From Candidatus Babelota bacterium (GTDB lineage Bacteria > Babelota > Babeliae > Babelales > Vermiphilaceae), in the NCBI GenBank assembly GCA_029262555.1, contig JAJCZE010000017.1:53160-117159 (forward strand): 64,000 nucleotides of DNA, read 5' to 3'. Below are positions 1-10,708 of the stretch, in pieces. The number at the start of each line of letters is the position of its first letter. Within the stretch, counting starts at the first letter, position 1. The position numbers were made by a program, and so were the translations under genes. Below the pieces are notes generated by a model that was given only the letters and a program-made list of their open reading frames with translations, did not search any database and was not told the DNA's origin.

Positions 1-1453
<1,453 letters not shown>

Positions 1454-2545
1454 TTATTCACGATCAAATTTTTTCACACCATTCTGATCAATCTCAGCGA
1501 CCAACTCATCAAGTTCTTCCTGATCAAGGAGTCCTGACGTAGCATCCAGTTGCTCAAGGGCAGCAGCGCTATTAATCACGCCAGCTCGAATAGCATTATC
1601 GAGTGATTTTTCTTTTAATAACTGCGAAACAAACGTTGCACCAAATGCGTCTCCAGCTCCAACAGTGCTTTCAACATCGATCGGCAATCCGGGATGAAAG
1701 TAAATATAATCTCCCTGAGAGACATATACTCCATCCTCTCCATTCGTTACTACTGCAATGGAAGGGCCAAGCTCGTGAATTTTTTTTAAATAGGCTTGGA
1801 GTGTGAATGTGAGGGTCCCTCGAGCGATGGGGGTGGCGAGCAGTTCGGGCAATGCATAATTGGGTTCAGATTCTGGTACCGTATGCTCTGCCCCAAAAAA
1901 AGATTCTGCGAGCAGGGATGCTTCGACGGTATTTAAAATTAAAATATCGATATCGGGGAGTGCCTCAATCAAGGTTGTTACGTTTGCAGTGAGTTGGCTG
2001 GTGCCAGGATTTGCTGCAATAGGTACACCGGCTTTTTTTGCGTGTTGTGCAATGTATGGCAATAGCTCCGAAGTGTCTCTACTTAGAGAGGTAACGTAGA
2101 TTTGGTCGTAGTTTGTAAAGGATTCAACCGGAATATTTTCTTTTGAAAGTGTGAGATTAGCTCCGCGATCAACGAGTATGCTGCTATTGCCGGTTGGAGA
2201 AGGCAGAATGTATGAACTGCCTGTTTTCCCTTCATTGGTCTGTACAATTGCAGATGTTTCGATCCCGCGCTCTGCTATTTTTTCTCTAATAAACTGGCCG
2301 TACGAATCATCTGCTACTTTGCAGCATGGAGTGCTCTGTAGCTCTAATCGAGTAAAGCAGCTGGCGCTATTTAAAGCGCCGCCACCCGTTGCACAATGCA
2401 GACTTTTAATTTCCAGCTTACGGCCTTCTTCAAGAAGGATGTAATTGACCTCTTGCCCATCCTCTTCAAATTCCATGTAGTAGGGGCGTTCATATGAGAT
2501 GAAAAGATCGTGAACCGCTGATCCAATGGTGAGAACCTTTTTCAT
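1454..2545 (-). CDS. PfkB-family carbohydrate/nucleoside kinase
   Basis: A 363-residue member of the ribokinase/PfkB superfamily, which transfers the ATP gamma-phosphate to a sugar or nucleoside hydroxyl. The C-terminal signature STVGAGDAFGATF sits near residues 293-305, with the anion-hole GAGD at 296-299 and the expected catalytic Asp299. The N-terminal glycine-rich signature is represented by ATGGGALNSAS near residue 52. The substrate cannot be read from sequence; adenosine-kinase-like and fructokinase-like members share these motifs. It begins 6 bases after the lon stop codon on the same strand and is probably co-transcribed with lon. No signal peptide is seen. Confidence 0.85.
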   Translation of the reverse strand: MKKVLTIGSAVHDLFISYERPYYMEFEEDGQEVNYILLEEGRKLEIKSLHCATGGGALNSASCFTRLELQSTPCCKVADDSYGQFIREKIAERGIETSAIVQTNEGKTGSSYILPSPTGNSSILVDRGANLTLSKENIPVESFTNYDQIYVTSLSRDTSELLPYIAQHAKKAGVPIAANPGTSQLTANVTTLIEALPDIDILILNTVEASLLAESFFGAEHTVPESEPNYALPELLATPIARGTLTFTLQAYLKKIHELGPSIAVVTNGEDGVYVSQGDYIYFHPGLPIDVESTVGAGDAFGATFVSQLLKEKSLDNAIRAGVINSAAALEQLDATSGLLDQEELDELVAEIDQNGVKKFDRE

Positions 2546-2551
2546 AGTGCC

Positions 2552-4903
2552 TTACTTTTCTTTTGATGGTTCAAGTACGCGATTTAATACTTCATCAGCG
2601 TGTTCAACCCAAATAATTTCAATGCCGTCAGTAACGTCTTCCATGTCTTTTAAGTCAGGTTTGTTTTTCATAGGCGCAATTACGTGTCCAAGCTTGTTGC
2701 GCTTAGCTGCGAGTACTTTTTCTTTTAATCCGCCGATACGCATCACGTCGCCACGTAAATTTAACTCACCCGTCATTGCGTATTGTGCATTGATTGGACG
2801 CTTTGTCAGTGTTGATAGAATTGCAGTAAGCATTGTGATCCCAGCAGATGGCCCATCTTTTGGAATGGCTCCTGCTGGTACGTGAATATGGAGATCGTTT
2901 TTCTTAAAGCTTTCTAAATCAATACCAAATCGATCTGCATGTGATCGCGCATAACTCACGGCAGCTTGTGCAGACTCTTTCATAACATCGCCTAATTGGC
3001 CAGTCAGCATTAATTTACCAACGCCCGGCATAAGTACCGCTTCGATTTGAAGAATTTCGCCTCCGTATGAAGTCCATGCAAGGCCGTTAGAAATTCCAAT
3101 TTGATCCTTACTATCAAGCCCTTCATCCACAAATACTCTTGATCCAAGGTAATCTTCAATGTTTTCCGATGTGAAAGTGATGTGCTCATTGTCTTCAACG
3201 AGTGATCGCGCCGCTTTAGAGCAGAGCTTACGAACCAATCGTTCGAGTTGTCGTACGCCAGACTCTCGAGTATAGCTATTGGCAATGTCTTTGATAACAT
3301 CGTCACTGAGAGAGATTTTCTCTCTATCAAGTCCAGTGTCTTCAACAGCTTTGCTGATGAGATGTTTTTTTGCGATGTGTACTTTTTCTTCGATGGTGTA
3401 GCCAGAGAGTTCAATAATTTCAAGTCGATCTCGCAGTGGCCCTGGAATAGTGTCTAAGTTGTTAGCCGTTGCTATAAACATAATTCGCGAAAGATCGAAT
3501 GGGACGCCTAAGTAGTTATCATAGAATGTATTGTTTTGTTGAGGATCTAATACTTCAAGCATGGCCGCCGATGGATCGCCTCTAAAATCAGACCCCAATT
3601 TATCAAGCTCATCAATTACTACGAGTGGATTTGCAGATTCAGTTTTGCGCATTGCTTGTATAAATCGTCCAGGCATTGCCCCAACGTAGGTGCGTCGATG
3701 GCCTCTAATTTCCGCCTCGTCTTTTACGCCTCCTAAAGAGATTCGAGAGTATGCGCGGCCTAAACTTTTAGCAATCGATTTACCAAGAGATGTTTTACCT
3801 GTTCCAGGAGGGCCAACAAAACATAAAATCGGCGCATAGCCATCCTGTTTTAAATTACGCACTGAGATAAAGTCTAAAATTCGATCTTTGATGTCTTTTA
3901 ATCCATGATGATCAATATCAAGAATTTGTTTTGCATGTTTGATATCAAGATTATCTTCAGTTTCCTTGCCCCATGGCAATGCAAAAATCCATTCAAGGTA
4001 GTTGCGCGTTACTGTTGCTTCCAATGAATCGGGTGCAGTGCGCTCAAGGCGATTAATTTGACGAGTGACTTCTTCTTTTACATCGTCCGTAACTGGAAGT
4101 GCTTCCAGTTTTTCCATCATCTGCTCTATTTCTTCAACGTCATCTTCGCCAAGCTCTTGCTTGATTGCTTTAAGCTGCTCACGCAAATAGTATTCTTTTT
4201 GCGCTTTATTCATCGCTTCACGAGCATTGCTTCTGATTTTTTCTTGAATTTCAGCAACTTCGATTTCTTGATGCAGATAGTGGTAAATAGTTTCAAGAAG
4301 CTCTTCTTGGCTTTGGACTTCTAAAAGTTGTTGCCCTTGCTCAACGGTAAGGCTTAAGTGCGATAATACAAAGTCCGCAATTTTTTCAGGATCCTGCATT
4401 TTTGAAAGTATGATATGAAAATCAGGACTGAAAGAGTGTCCTGATGTTGCCATTTTTTCAGCAACCGCTTTAATGCTTCGGATGTGCGGCAATAATGTTT
4501 CGATGTCATTAGCTTCAACTTCGAGCGGATCAATGCGGGCTTGCAACACGTCGCCTTGGTTGACGATATCTCGAGCGCGCCCTTTACCAACTCCTTGCAC
4601 TAAAATTTTTACTCCCCCCTCAGGGATTTTAATGAGTCGCATGATAGTTGCGATCGTGCCTACCTGATAGAGATCATTAGTGCCAATCGCTCCCTCAGAT
4701 GAATTTGCGGAATCTTTGGCTGCAAGGAGAAATACTAACTTTGACTCCTCGAGTGCTTGATTGACGCCTTTTATAATTTTTTCATCTAGTACAAGAAGTG
4801 GGACAATCATATTTGGAAATACTACTACATCCATTGTAGGGATAATTGATAAGACTTCTGGTATTGTCTCTTTATTTGGTTGATTCATGAGCGTATTGTT
4901 CAT
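2552..4903 (-). CDS. lon: ATP-dependent protease Lon (LonA type)
   Basis: Cytosolic AAA+ serine protease that degrades misfolded and regulatory proteins; 783 residues, the normal LonA length. Domains in order: N-terminal substrate-binding LON domain (about 15-205), coiled helical linker (205-320), AAA+ module with Walker A GPPGTGKT at 364-371 and Walker B VVIDELDKL, then the protease domain with the catalytic dyad Ser686 (KDGPSAG) and Lys729 (GGLKEK). The start ATG at 4903 follows a GGGGGAGAG ribosome site at good spacing; the second Met five codons later has no better site. A plausible promoter lies 50-80 bases upstream. It probably forms an operon with the downstream PfkB kinase. Confidence 0.98.
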   Translation of the reverse strand: MNNTLMNQPNKETIPEVLSIIPTMDVVVFPNMIVPLLVLDEKIIKGVNQALEESKLVFLLAAKDSANSSEGAIGTNDLYQVGTIATIMRLIKIPEGGVKILVQGVGKGRARDIVNQGDVLQARIDPLEVEANDIETLLPHIRSIKAVAEKMATSGHSFSPDFHIILSKMQDPEKIADFVLSHLSLTVEQGQQLLEVQSQEELLETIYHYLHQEIEVAEIQEKIRSNAREAMNKAQKEYYLREQLKAIKQELGEDDVEEIEQMMEKLEALPVTDDVKEEVTRQINRLERTAPDSLEATVTRNYLEWIFALPWGKETEDNLDIKHAKQILDIDHHGLKDIKDRILDFISVRNLKQDGYAPILCFVGPPGTGKTSLGKSIAKSLGRAYSRISLGGVKDEAEIRGHRRTYVGAMPGRFIQAMRKTESANPLVVIDELDKLGSDFRGDPSAAMLEVLDPQQNNTFYDNYLGVPFDLSRIMFIATANNLDTIPGPLRDRLEIIELSGYTIEEKVHIAKKHLISKAVEDTGLDREKISLSDDVIKDIANSYTRESGVRQLERLVRKLCSKAARSLVEDNEHITFTSENIEDYLGSRVFVDEGLDSKDQIGISNGLAWTSYGGEILQIEAVLMPGVGKLMLTGQLGDVMKESAQAAVSYARSHADRFGIDLESFKKNDLHIHVPAGAIPKDGPSAGITMLTAILSTLTKRPINAQYAMTGELNLRGDVMRIGGLKEKVLAAKRNKLGHVIAPMKNKPDLKDMEDVTDGIEIIWVEHADEVLNRVLEPSKEK

Positions 4904-4953
4904 AGCTCTCCCCCTTAATTGAGAAGCTTAGTTTTTTCAAAGTTTACATACCC

Positions 4954-4983
4954 AGTGTAGGGGATCGTTTAAATCCGTGACAA
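4954..4983 (-). promoter_or_regulatory. Candidate sigma-70 promoter of lon
   Basis: Read on the minus strand, TTGTCA (4978-4983) is followed after 18 bases by TACACT (4954-4959), giving a leader of about 45 bases to the lon ATG. It lies in the roughly 210-base divergent gap between lon and the ABC transporter gene. No heat-shock CIRCE-type inverted repeat was seen beside it. Confidence 0.5.
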
Positions 4984-5116
4984 TAATACAGTACAAAAAG
5001 ATAGTAATTATCTTTTTTAAATAGGCATACCCTGCTACTCTTACAGGTAATTGGTGCAGTTTGATTGATAGCTAGATTAGAGCGCGCGATTGCGTGGTTA
5101 TTTTGTAGGATATTGC

Positions 5117-5800
5117 ATGCAGAGAATGCTATTGAAGGCAGAGGGACTAAAAAAGTCTTTCAACTCGGGGCAAAAAGACAATTTTATTTTACGTGGCATC
5201 ACTTGCTCATTTGATCAAAATAAAACATATGCCATCACGGGAGCATCCGGAACAGGCAAATCTACATTAATTCACTTGCTTGCAGGCCTTGATGCGCCAA
5301 CCGCAGGATCAGTACTTTTTAATAATCGTAATCTTACAGAGATGAACACCGTAGAGCACGAGCGGTTTTTACAAAAAGAGGTAGGACTCCTTTTTCAGCT
5401 TCCGTATCTCATTAAAGAGCTTTCTGTAATTGAAAATGTTATGCTGCCAGCTCGTATCGCTGGGGCAACAGAAACTGATGCACGAGAGGCTGCGCTCGAT
5501 CTTCTTGAAAGAGTTGGGCTTTTTAATAAAAAAGAAGCATTGCCAGCCACACTTTCTGGCGGTCAGCAAGCGCGAGGTGCATTAGCGCGAGCCCTTATCA
5601 ATCGCCCATCCTTTCTGCTTGCAGACGAACCAACCGGTAATCTTGATGAAAAAACCGGTAAAGAAATTACGCAGCTTTTAATAACGCTGCAAAAAGAATG
5701 GAATATTGGCCTGATTATTAGCACCCATGATAGTTACGTTGCAGATGTGATGGAGATTACATATCGGCTGCATGATGGATTAATAGAGGCGAGGGATTAG
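5117..5800 (+). CDS. ABC transporter ATP-binding protein, LolD/MacB type
   Basis: A 227-residue ATPase subunit with Walker A GASGTGKS (42-49), Q-loop in LLFQLPYL, ABC signature LSGGQ (146-150), Walker B LLADEP (167-172) and the D-loop NLD, followed by the switch histidine in STHD. The sequence belongs to the LolD/FtsE/MacB group that drives lipoprotein release or extrusion of periplasmic substrates. I chose ATG 5117 over an ATG at 5090 because TAGGA at 5106-5110 is correctly spaced. No LolC/E permease is in the window, so the assignment to Lol as opposed to MacB is inferred; a nearby lnt supports lipoprotein traffic. Its stop codon overlaps the murJ GTG start by one base. Confidence 0.85.
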   Translation: MQRMLLKAEGLKKSFNSGQKDNFILRGITCSFDQNKTYAITGASGTGKSTLIHLLAGLDAPTAGSVLFNNRNLTEMNTVEHERFLQKEVGLLFQLPYLIKELSVIENVMLPARIAGATETDAREAALDLLERVGLFNKKEALPATLSGGQQARGALARALINRPSFLLADEPTGNLDEKTGKEITQLLITLQKEWNIGLIISTHDSYVADVMEITYRLHDGLIEARD

Positions 5801-7353
5801 TGTTTCAACGACAATCAATTATTCAAAAAACAATGCAGGTAGGCGGTTGGACGCTGATTAGCCGCTGCTTGGGAATTGTGCGAGAAATTCTTACTGTGCG
5901 CTATATTGGGGCAAGTGCACTTTCTGATGCGTTTTTTACTGCTTGGAAAATACCCAATACACTTCGTAAGCTTTTTGCAGAAGGAGCGCTTTCTGCTGCG
6001 TTTGTCCCTGCAATTGTGCAAACAATGCGCAATGAAGGGCGGGATGAAATCAAAGGCCTGATGAGCTTAGGCTTTGTAGTATTTGAAGGAATGGTTCTTT
6101 TATTGTGCGCAGTTGGAATGTATTTTGCGCAACCAGTAATTGCACTCATTGCGCCGGGATTTTCGCATGAGCAAATAGTTGCGGGTGCACAATTTTTACG
6201 TATTTTAATGCCATTTATTTTTTTAATCTCAACCAGCGCTTTACTTGCAGGGCCATTGCAGGCAGTGGGTAAATTTTTTGCACCTGCGGCAGGGCCGATT
6301 TTTCTAAACGTCTGTTATATTGCGGGTTTGCTTATTTGTTTGAAGTATCGGCTGCCCATTACGGCGCTTTGTTGGTTTATTTTGTGTGGTGGCGTTGTGC
6401 AATTGATAGTTCATATCATTGCGTATATGCGATTGAACATCGGCTTTGGCCTCTGTACGCAGGAAGATCTGAAAAAATTTGGCTATGTATTGGTGCGGTT
6501 TATTCCCTGCTTTTTAAGTATGGGGGTAATGGAAGTGGGTATTTTTATTGATACCAGTTTTGCATCGTTACTCTCAAAGGGATCAGTTTCACTTTTAAGT
6601 TACGCAAATCGATTTATGGGAATTCCATTGGGTGTTTTTGGCGTTGCGCTTTCTACTATCCTCTTTCCCTATTTTTCTCGGGTAAGTACGTATGCGCCGA
6701 AGCGATTGGGATTTTATTTACTTGAGGCCACTAAGCTGGTTGGGTGGGTAACGCTGCCGGTAGCGTTTGCAATGATGCTTCTCTCTCAAAAGATTTTCAT
6801 TACGCTTTTTGTATCTGATAAGTTTTCTTTGGCACAAGCAGAGCAGGCAGGTACCATTTTAGTAGTAGTACTGGGAGGGCTTTTTTTCTTTGCGATAAAT
6901 AAAATACTGCTGAACGTCTATTACTCTCTGCATCATACGGTTATCCCTGCATTGATTGCAGTTGGATCAGTTATAACAAATACGTTTTTAAACTGGCTCT
7001 TTATCGACTATCTACAAGCAGTGGGGCTTGCCTTGGCGACTGCGATAGCAGCATGCTTGCAAACGCTTTTTTTGTATGGCGCATTGCATCACTACATACA
7101 GTTACACCTTTATTTTCCTAATTTAGTGCTTTTTTTTATAAGATATTTTGCACAATTGGCAGTAATAGGCTTCGCCTTTATTCTGATATATCACGCAATT
7201 ATTTTTGGACTCGTATACTGCTCAGCACCTTTTTTTATTACTTCATTCGGTTTTTGGCTTTGGGTAGGGCCATTGTGCCTACTCTTTATGCTTACGCTCT
7301 ATATCACTCGTTCATGGTTTGGCATTCGAATTTTATTTTTGGAGAAAGATTAA
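5800..7353 (+). CDS. murJ: Lipid II flippase MurJ
   Basis: A 517-residue polytopic membrane protein of the MurJ/MviN branch of the MOP superfamily, which flips the peptidoglycan precursor lipid II to the outer leaflet. Recognisable family segments are GWTLISRCLGIVREIL at the N-terminus, a conserved stretch FFTAWKIPNTLRKLFAEGAL near residue 45, and LLSYANRFMGIPLGVFGVAL near residue 262, with about 14 hydrophobic segments. The start is GTG, overlapping the upstream ABC ATPase stop by one base, and the gene ends one base inside the next ATG, so translation is probably coupled across three genes. Confidence 0.95.
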   Translation: MFQRQSIIQKTMQVGGWTLISRCLGIVREILTVRYIGASALSDAFFTAWKIPNTLRKLFAEGALSAAFVPAIVQTMRNEGRDEIKGLMSLGFVVFEGMVLLLCAVGMYFAQPVIALIAPGFSHEQIVAGAQFLRILMPFIFLISTSALLAGPLQAVGKFFAPAAGPIFLNVCYIAGLLICLKYRLPITALCWFILCGGVVQLIVHIIAYMRLNIGFGLCTQEDLKKFGYVLVRFIPCFLSMGVMEVGIFIDTSFASLLSKGSVSLLSYANRFMGIPLGVFGVALSTILFPYFSRVSTYAPKRLGFYLLEATKLVGWVTLPVAFAMMLLSQKIFITLFVSDKFSLAQAEQAGTILVVVLGGLFFFAINKILLNVYYSLHHTVIPALIAVGSVITNTFLNWLFIDYLQAVGLALATAIAACLQTLFLYGALHHYIQLHLYFPNLVLFFIRYFAQLAVIGFAFILIYHAIIFGLVYCSAPFFITSFGFWLWVGPLCLLFMLTLYITRSWFGIRILFLEKD

Positions 7354-7778
7354 TGAAAGAGCAGATTTCTGCGGGAATTATCACCTTTCGAATGAAGGGC
7401 GATAGTCCTGAGTATCTTTTATTGCATTATCCACACGGCCATTGGGATTTTCCAAAGGGCAAGCTTGAAAGCGAAGAATCATTGCAGCAGGCAGCACTGC
7501 GAGAGTTGCAAGAAGAGACTGGCCTTTCAGCGCAATTGATTGAGGGTTTTGAAAGCAGTGTTGATTACATTTTTAAGCATGACGAGCAGCTGATCAAAAA
7601 GACGGTGGTATTTTTTGTAGGACTGGCATTTGAGGGCCAAATAACACTTTCTCATGAGCACATTGGCTTTGAATGGCTTTCCTATCGGGATGCCCTGGAG
7701 CGATTGACGTTCGATAATGCAAAACAGCTTCTCAAAGAAGCTCAAATCTTTTTAGAGCATAAAAAAACCGGCCAATAA
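7353..7778 (+). CDS. Nudix hydrolase, Ap4A/MutT-like
   Basis: A 141-residue Nudix protein that hydrolyses nucleoside diphosphates linked to another moiety. The Nudix box runs from G to L in a perfect GX5EX7REUXEEXGU pattern (GKLESEE... then RELQEETGL), within the first 65 residues, and KGK before it fits the diadenosine-tetraphosphate hydrolase subgroup (PKGxxE type). An upstream in-frame ATG at 7254 lies inside murJ and is rejected; ATG 7353 has GGAG at 7341-7344 and overlaps the murJ stop. The stop codon itself lies in the loop of the terminator hairpin. Confidence 0.88.
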   Translation: MKEQISAGIITFRMKGDSPEYLLLHYPHGHWDFPKGKLESEESLQQAALRELQEETGLSAQLIEGFESSVDYIFKHDEQLIKKTVVFFVGLAFEGQITLSHEHIGFEWLSYRDALERLTFDNAKQLLKEAQIFLEHKKTGQ

Positions 7779-7795
7779 AAGCCGGTTTTTTTTTA
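7762..7795 (+). terminator. Rho-independent terminator
   Basis: Hairpin AAAAACCGGC / GCCGGTTTTT with an 8-base loop, followed by a run of nine T. It ends the ABC-murJ-Nudix unit, and its A-tract gives a partial terminator in the other direction for the tRNA transcript. Confidence 0.9.
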
Positions 7796-7798
7796 ACT

Positions 7799-7875
<77 letters not shown>

Positions 7876-7898
7876 CCGTATATTTCTTGTTAGATAAT

Positions 7899-9263
7899 TT
7901 AAAGGTTATCCTTTTTTTGAACTTTGTCAAAGAAAGTGCCGGATTTAAAGGAAGATGTTGTGGCGATTGAGGTTCCATGGCCATACGCATCAAAATACCC
8001 AGCATGATAATATGCGATATAAAGCAGTGGGCGCTTCCATTGGATTGCTCGCAATCGCGCGGCCAATACCATTAATATTTGAAAATGGGGCATAAACCAA
8101 GAGTCATTGGCGGTTACCATTAGAGTGTTCGGAGTTGAATCATCGGGCCAATGAGTGCAATAAAAATCAGAGCAAATATATGGGGTGAAAGAATCGATAT
8201 CGGGAATAGTGAGCTGTATGCGTGGCTTTTCAGACCGGCAGATAGCAGCGCTTTTTTGAAAATAAAGTTGATCGCAGAGGCGTTCATTGAGGGTGGCCCG
8301 TTCGGCAAATGGAATAGCATGTCGCTTATCATATCGTTGCAAAAAAAGTCCGTTATGGTACCAATAGAGGCAGTTATAATATCGATTTTTTTCTTGGGCG
8401 AAGGATCCTATTATCAGATTTTCAATGGAGTGGTTTTTCAGCCAATCAAGAGTCGGTGCGTTTGAAAGCGCGCTCCCATTCCAGGATGATTCAGGCATAA
8501 TTACGAGTTTTAATTGCGGGAGCTTTTTGTAGAGCTGGTCAAGCTCATGGTATATAACAACTTGTCCCGTATTTAAGGAAAATGATCCGGGTAGACTCAG
8601 GGGTAAATGCCCTACTTTTGAAAGCCATGCGGGAGGCTTTGATTCTGGCTGGTTGAGCGAAAACAATATCCAGGGGGCAATCGCAAGAGGGAAAGCAATA
8701 ATACCCACTCTTTTGGCATGAGCTTGTGTAAAATAAAAGCTGATTAATGAAGTAATGATGCAATACCATAAAAGAACTAATGAATAGGGCACATACGAAA
8801 GTGGCGCAAGAGCCCTGGGCTCATATGCCATTGGTAAAAGTGGGCTAAAAAAGGGCACTCCTTCCATTTGTCCAAAGGGGCACAAGAAAATAAGCTCTAA
8901 AGAAAGCAGAAATAGCCACAGCGAAATCGTCCAAAAAACTAATCGCGCATTGATATTTGCGGTCTGTTTTAAGAATAGTTTTGTGATGAAAAGCCATATA
9001 AAAAAGGAGCCGCTTACGTATGCGGAAAAAAACCAGGGCCCAATGAGCTTCATCCATAATGGGCCAGATGCCATTGTAATGAGTGCTCCATAGATCGGCA
9101 AAAGGTGTATGGCAGTAATAATAGAGCTCCATATCGAGAGCGAAAAAGTACTGTTTTTTTGTATGCCAAAAAATAAAAAAACGGGAAAGAGCCATTCAAG
9201 TGGCCACGTACTGGGAAGAAAAAAAGGAAGAAGGTAGCTGATTGCTGCAAAAAATAAATACAT
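7899..9263 (-). CDS. lnt: Apolipoprotein N-acyltransferase
   Basis: Inner-membrane enzyme that adds the third acyl chain to lipoproteins. The first roughly 210 residues contain six to seven hydrophobic segments, followed by a periplasmic nitrilase fold. The catalytic triad is visible as Glu258 (MPESSWNG), Lys313 (YDKRHAIPF) and Cys364 (YICSDFYC), in the same order and spacing as the E. coli triad. Length 454 residues is slightly short for the family. ATG 9263 opens directly into a membrane segment. It supports a full lipoprotein pathway in this organism, consistent with the LolD-like ATPase at 5.1 kb. Confidence 0.9.
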   Translation of the reverse strand: MYLFFAAISYLLPFFLPSTWPLEWLFPVFLFFGIQKNSTFSLSIWSSIITAIHLLPIYGALITMASGPLWMKLIGPWFFSAYVSGSFFIWLFITKLFLKQTANINARLVFWTISLWLFLLSLELIFLCPFGQMEGVPFFSPLLPMAYEPRALAPLSYVPYSLVLLWYCIITSLISFYFTQAHAKRVGIIAFPLAIAPWILFSLNQPESKPPAWLSKVGHLPLSLPGSFSLNTGQVVIYHELDQLYKKLPQLKLVIMPESSWNGSALSNAPTLDWLKNHSIENLIIGSFAQEKNRYYNCLYWYHNGLFLQRYDKRHAIPFAERATLNERLCDQLYFQKSAAICRSEKPRIQLTIPDIDSFTPYICSDFYCTHWPDDSTPNTLMVTANDSWFMPHFQILMVLAARLRAIQWKRPLLYIAYYHAGYFDAYGHGTSIATTSSFKSGTFFDKVQKKDNL

Positions 9264-9297
9264 GAGGGTATTTTACAGTAATTTATTTTTTTGCATA

Positions 9298-9328
9298 AAT
9301 AAGGCTCCGGAGATTCCAGAGCCTTATT
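9298..9328 (-). terminator. Terminator behind the basic-tailed secreted protein
   Basis: Perfect 10-base inverted repeat AATAAGGCTC / GAGCCTTATT with an 11-base loop, in the gap between lnt and the gene upstream of it. Read leftwards it is followed by TATGCAAAAAAATAAATT without a clean T-run, so efficiency is uncertain. Confidence 0.65.
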
Positions 9329-9363
9329 ATAACGCCTCCTATTGTGCGGCGCGTGAAAACTAT

Positions 9364-10128
9364 TTAGTTTCTGCGGCGACGTCCGCGAACTCTTCTTACT
9401 TTTTTTGTTGCCGTTTCAGACGCTTCATTAACATTTTTCATTTTGCGCCTAAAGCGTTTGCGGTATGTAATAATTGGAGCGCGTTGAGCTTGGATTTCTA
9501 GATCCTTGCTTTGAATTCCGCGAGTGAAAAAGCCTCGTTTTACTAATGTTACTGACGGATTATCACCGCTTTGATCAGCAAAAATTACTTTAGTTTTGCT
9601 TTTTTGTTTTTCAGGGCCTGAAAGAATTACCACATAGCCTGATGGTTTAACCGTAATGCGAGTTGATTTTCCATCAGCAATCGAAGTTCCTTTTCCCGTT
9701 GAGTCGCACGAATCAACGATGCGAGCGATTCCGCCTGATTGATTTTCGATGTTAACTGAAAAAGTAACCTCTTTTTGAGAAAAACCTTCAGCAGAAAAGT
9801 TTTTTGGATTTAACGTTACTGCTGGATTGTGGTTTTTATAGTTTTTGCTATAAAACTTTACTTTTCGTGTAGACTTTTGGCCTTCTGGTCCGGCTTTAAC
9901 AGTTATTTCGGCGCCACGTTGAGTAATCAAAAGGCGAAGAGATTGATGATTTTCAAGTTCAGTTTTGCGTGACGCCCCACGTACACCTTTAGTGCTTTTA
10001 AAATCAGCAACCCCACCAGAATGGTTGGTCAGCGTTACGTTATAATTACGAAAGCAATCACTGCGAGATGCAAAAAGCTGCGTAGTGCAGAGTAGTGCAG
10101 CAATAAGTACCTGTATGATTCGTTTCAT
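9364..10128 (-). CDS. Secreted two-repeat protein with a strongly basic C-terminal tail
   Basis: No family recognised. A clear signal peptide (MKRIIQVLIAALLCTTQLFA) precedes two homologous beta-rich repeats of about 75 residues, starting near residues 29 and 117. Each runs from N(H/Q)SGG(V/I)A through a GPE(G/K)QKS...KV(K/I)F motif to P(A/S)VTL. The last 40 residues are rich in Arg and Lys and end in KKVRRVRGRRRRN, which resembles a nucleic-acid-binding or nuclear-localisation segment. The mature protein has only two cysteines. The start ATG at 10128 follows AAAGGGGGAGA. Function unknown; the tail is the informative oddity. Confidence 0.8.
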   Translation of the reverse strand: MKRIIQVLIAALLCTTQLFASRSDCFRNYNVTLTNHSGGVADFKSTKGVRGASRKTELENHQSLRLLITQRGAEITVKAGPEGQKSTRKVKFYSKNYKNHNPAVTLNPKNFSAEGFSQKEVTFSVNIENQSGGIARIVDSCDSTGKGTSIADGKSTRITVKPSGYVVILSGPEKQKSKTKVIFADQSGDNPSVTLVKRGFFTRGIQSKDLEIQAQRAPIITYRKRFRRKMKNVNEASETATKKVRRVRGRRRRN

Positions 10129-10305
10129 TGTCTCCCCCTTTAATAGGATATATGCATTTTAAGCGTGATCATTACTATCTACAGATATAATACCAATAGA
10201 AAACATGAACGTGCAATGGTTTGGAGCATAAATGTGAAATTAGTTTCGGCAGTTTTTACTTTTTATTTCGGGAGTATGAGGAGTTATTGGGCTTTGATTG
10301 AAAAT

Positions 10306-10701
10306 TCATTTAGAAATGTTTTGCAGCAAAACTGTTGCCGATGCGATAGTGCGGGTATGCGTCAGGGATGCGAGCGGGCTGTATGGGGCCTCTGAAAAGC
10401 CTAAAAGCTGCCAATCAATCTGCAATTGCGGCGCTCCATTGCGATTATGCGTGAGCGTGAGGCCGCGGCAGCAGGTTAAGAATGGGATATAGTTTTTTGG
10501 ATTAGTGCTATTAAATGCTTTAAAAAAAGCTTCTCGGAGTGCAAAGCGCACGGCAAATCGCTGTGCGCTGAGCAATTTATTTTTTTTGCAGTACTCAATT
10601 TCAGGCATACTCAGGAGTTTGAGCAATTGTTGATCTGGGTAGTTATACCAAGAATTGAATCGTTCTATTTCTACCGAGTCTATGCCGAGTCCTGCAATCA
10701 T
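10306..10701 (-). CDS. acpS: Holo-[acyl-carrier-protein] synthase
   Basis: A 131-residue phosphopantetheinyl transferase that moves 4'-phosphopantetheine from CoA to the serine of acyl carrier protein, required for fatty acid synthesis. The magnesium-binding motif GLGIDSVEIERF (residues 4-15) and the second motif RFALREAFFKAF are present, with Asp8 and Glu58-region metal ligands in the expected order. The gene is compact like other AcpS proteins. The DUF6629-like gene ends 7 bases upstream of its start, suggesting co-transcription. Confidence 0.9.
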   Translation of the reverse strand: MIAGLGIDSVEIERFNSWYNYPDQQLLKLLSMPEIEYCKKNKLLSAQRFAVRFALREAFFKAFNSTNPKNYIPFLTCCRGLTLTHNRNGAPQLQIDWQLLGFSEAPYSPLASLTHTRTIASATVLLQNISK

Positions 10702-10708
10702 ATGCTTC

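Noticed and set aside
7254..7352. Longer N-terminus of the Nudix protein
   Set aside because: It lies inside murJ; GGAG supports the overlapping start at 7353.
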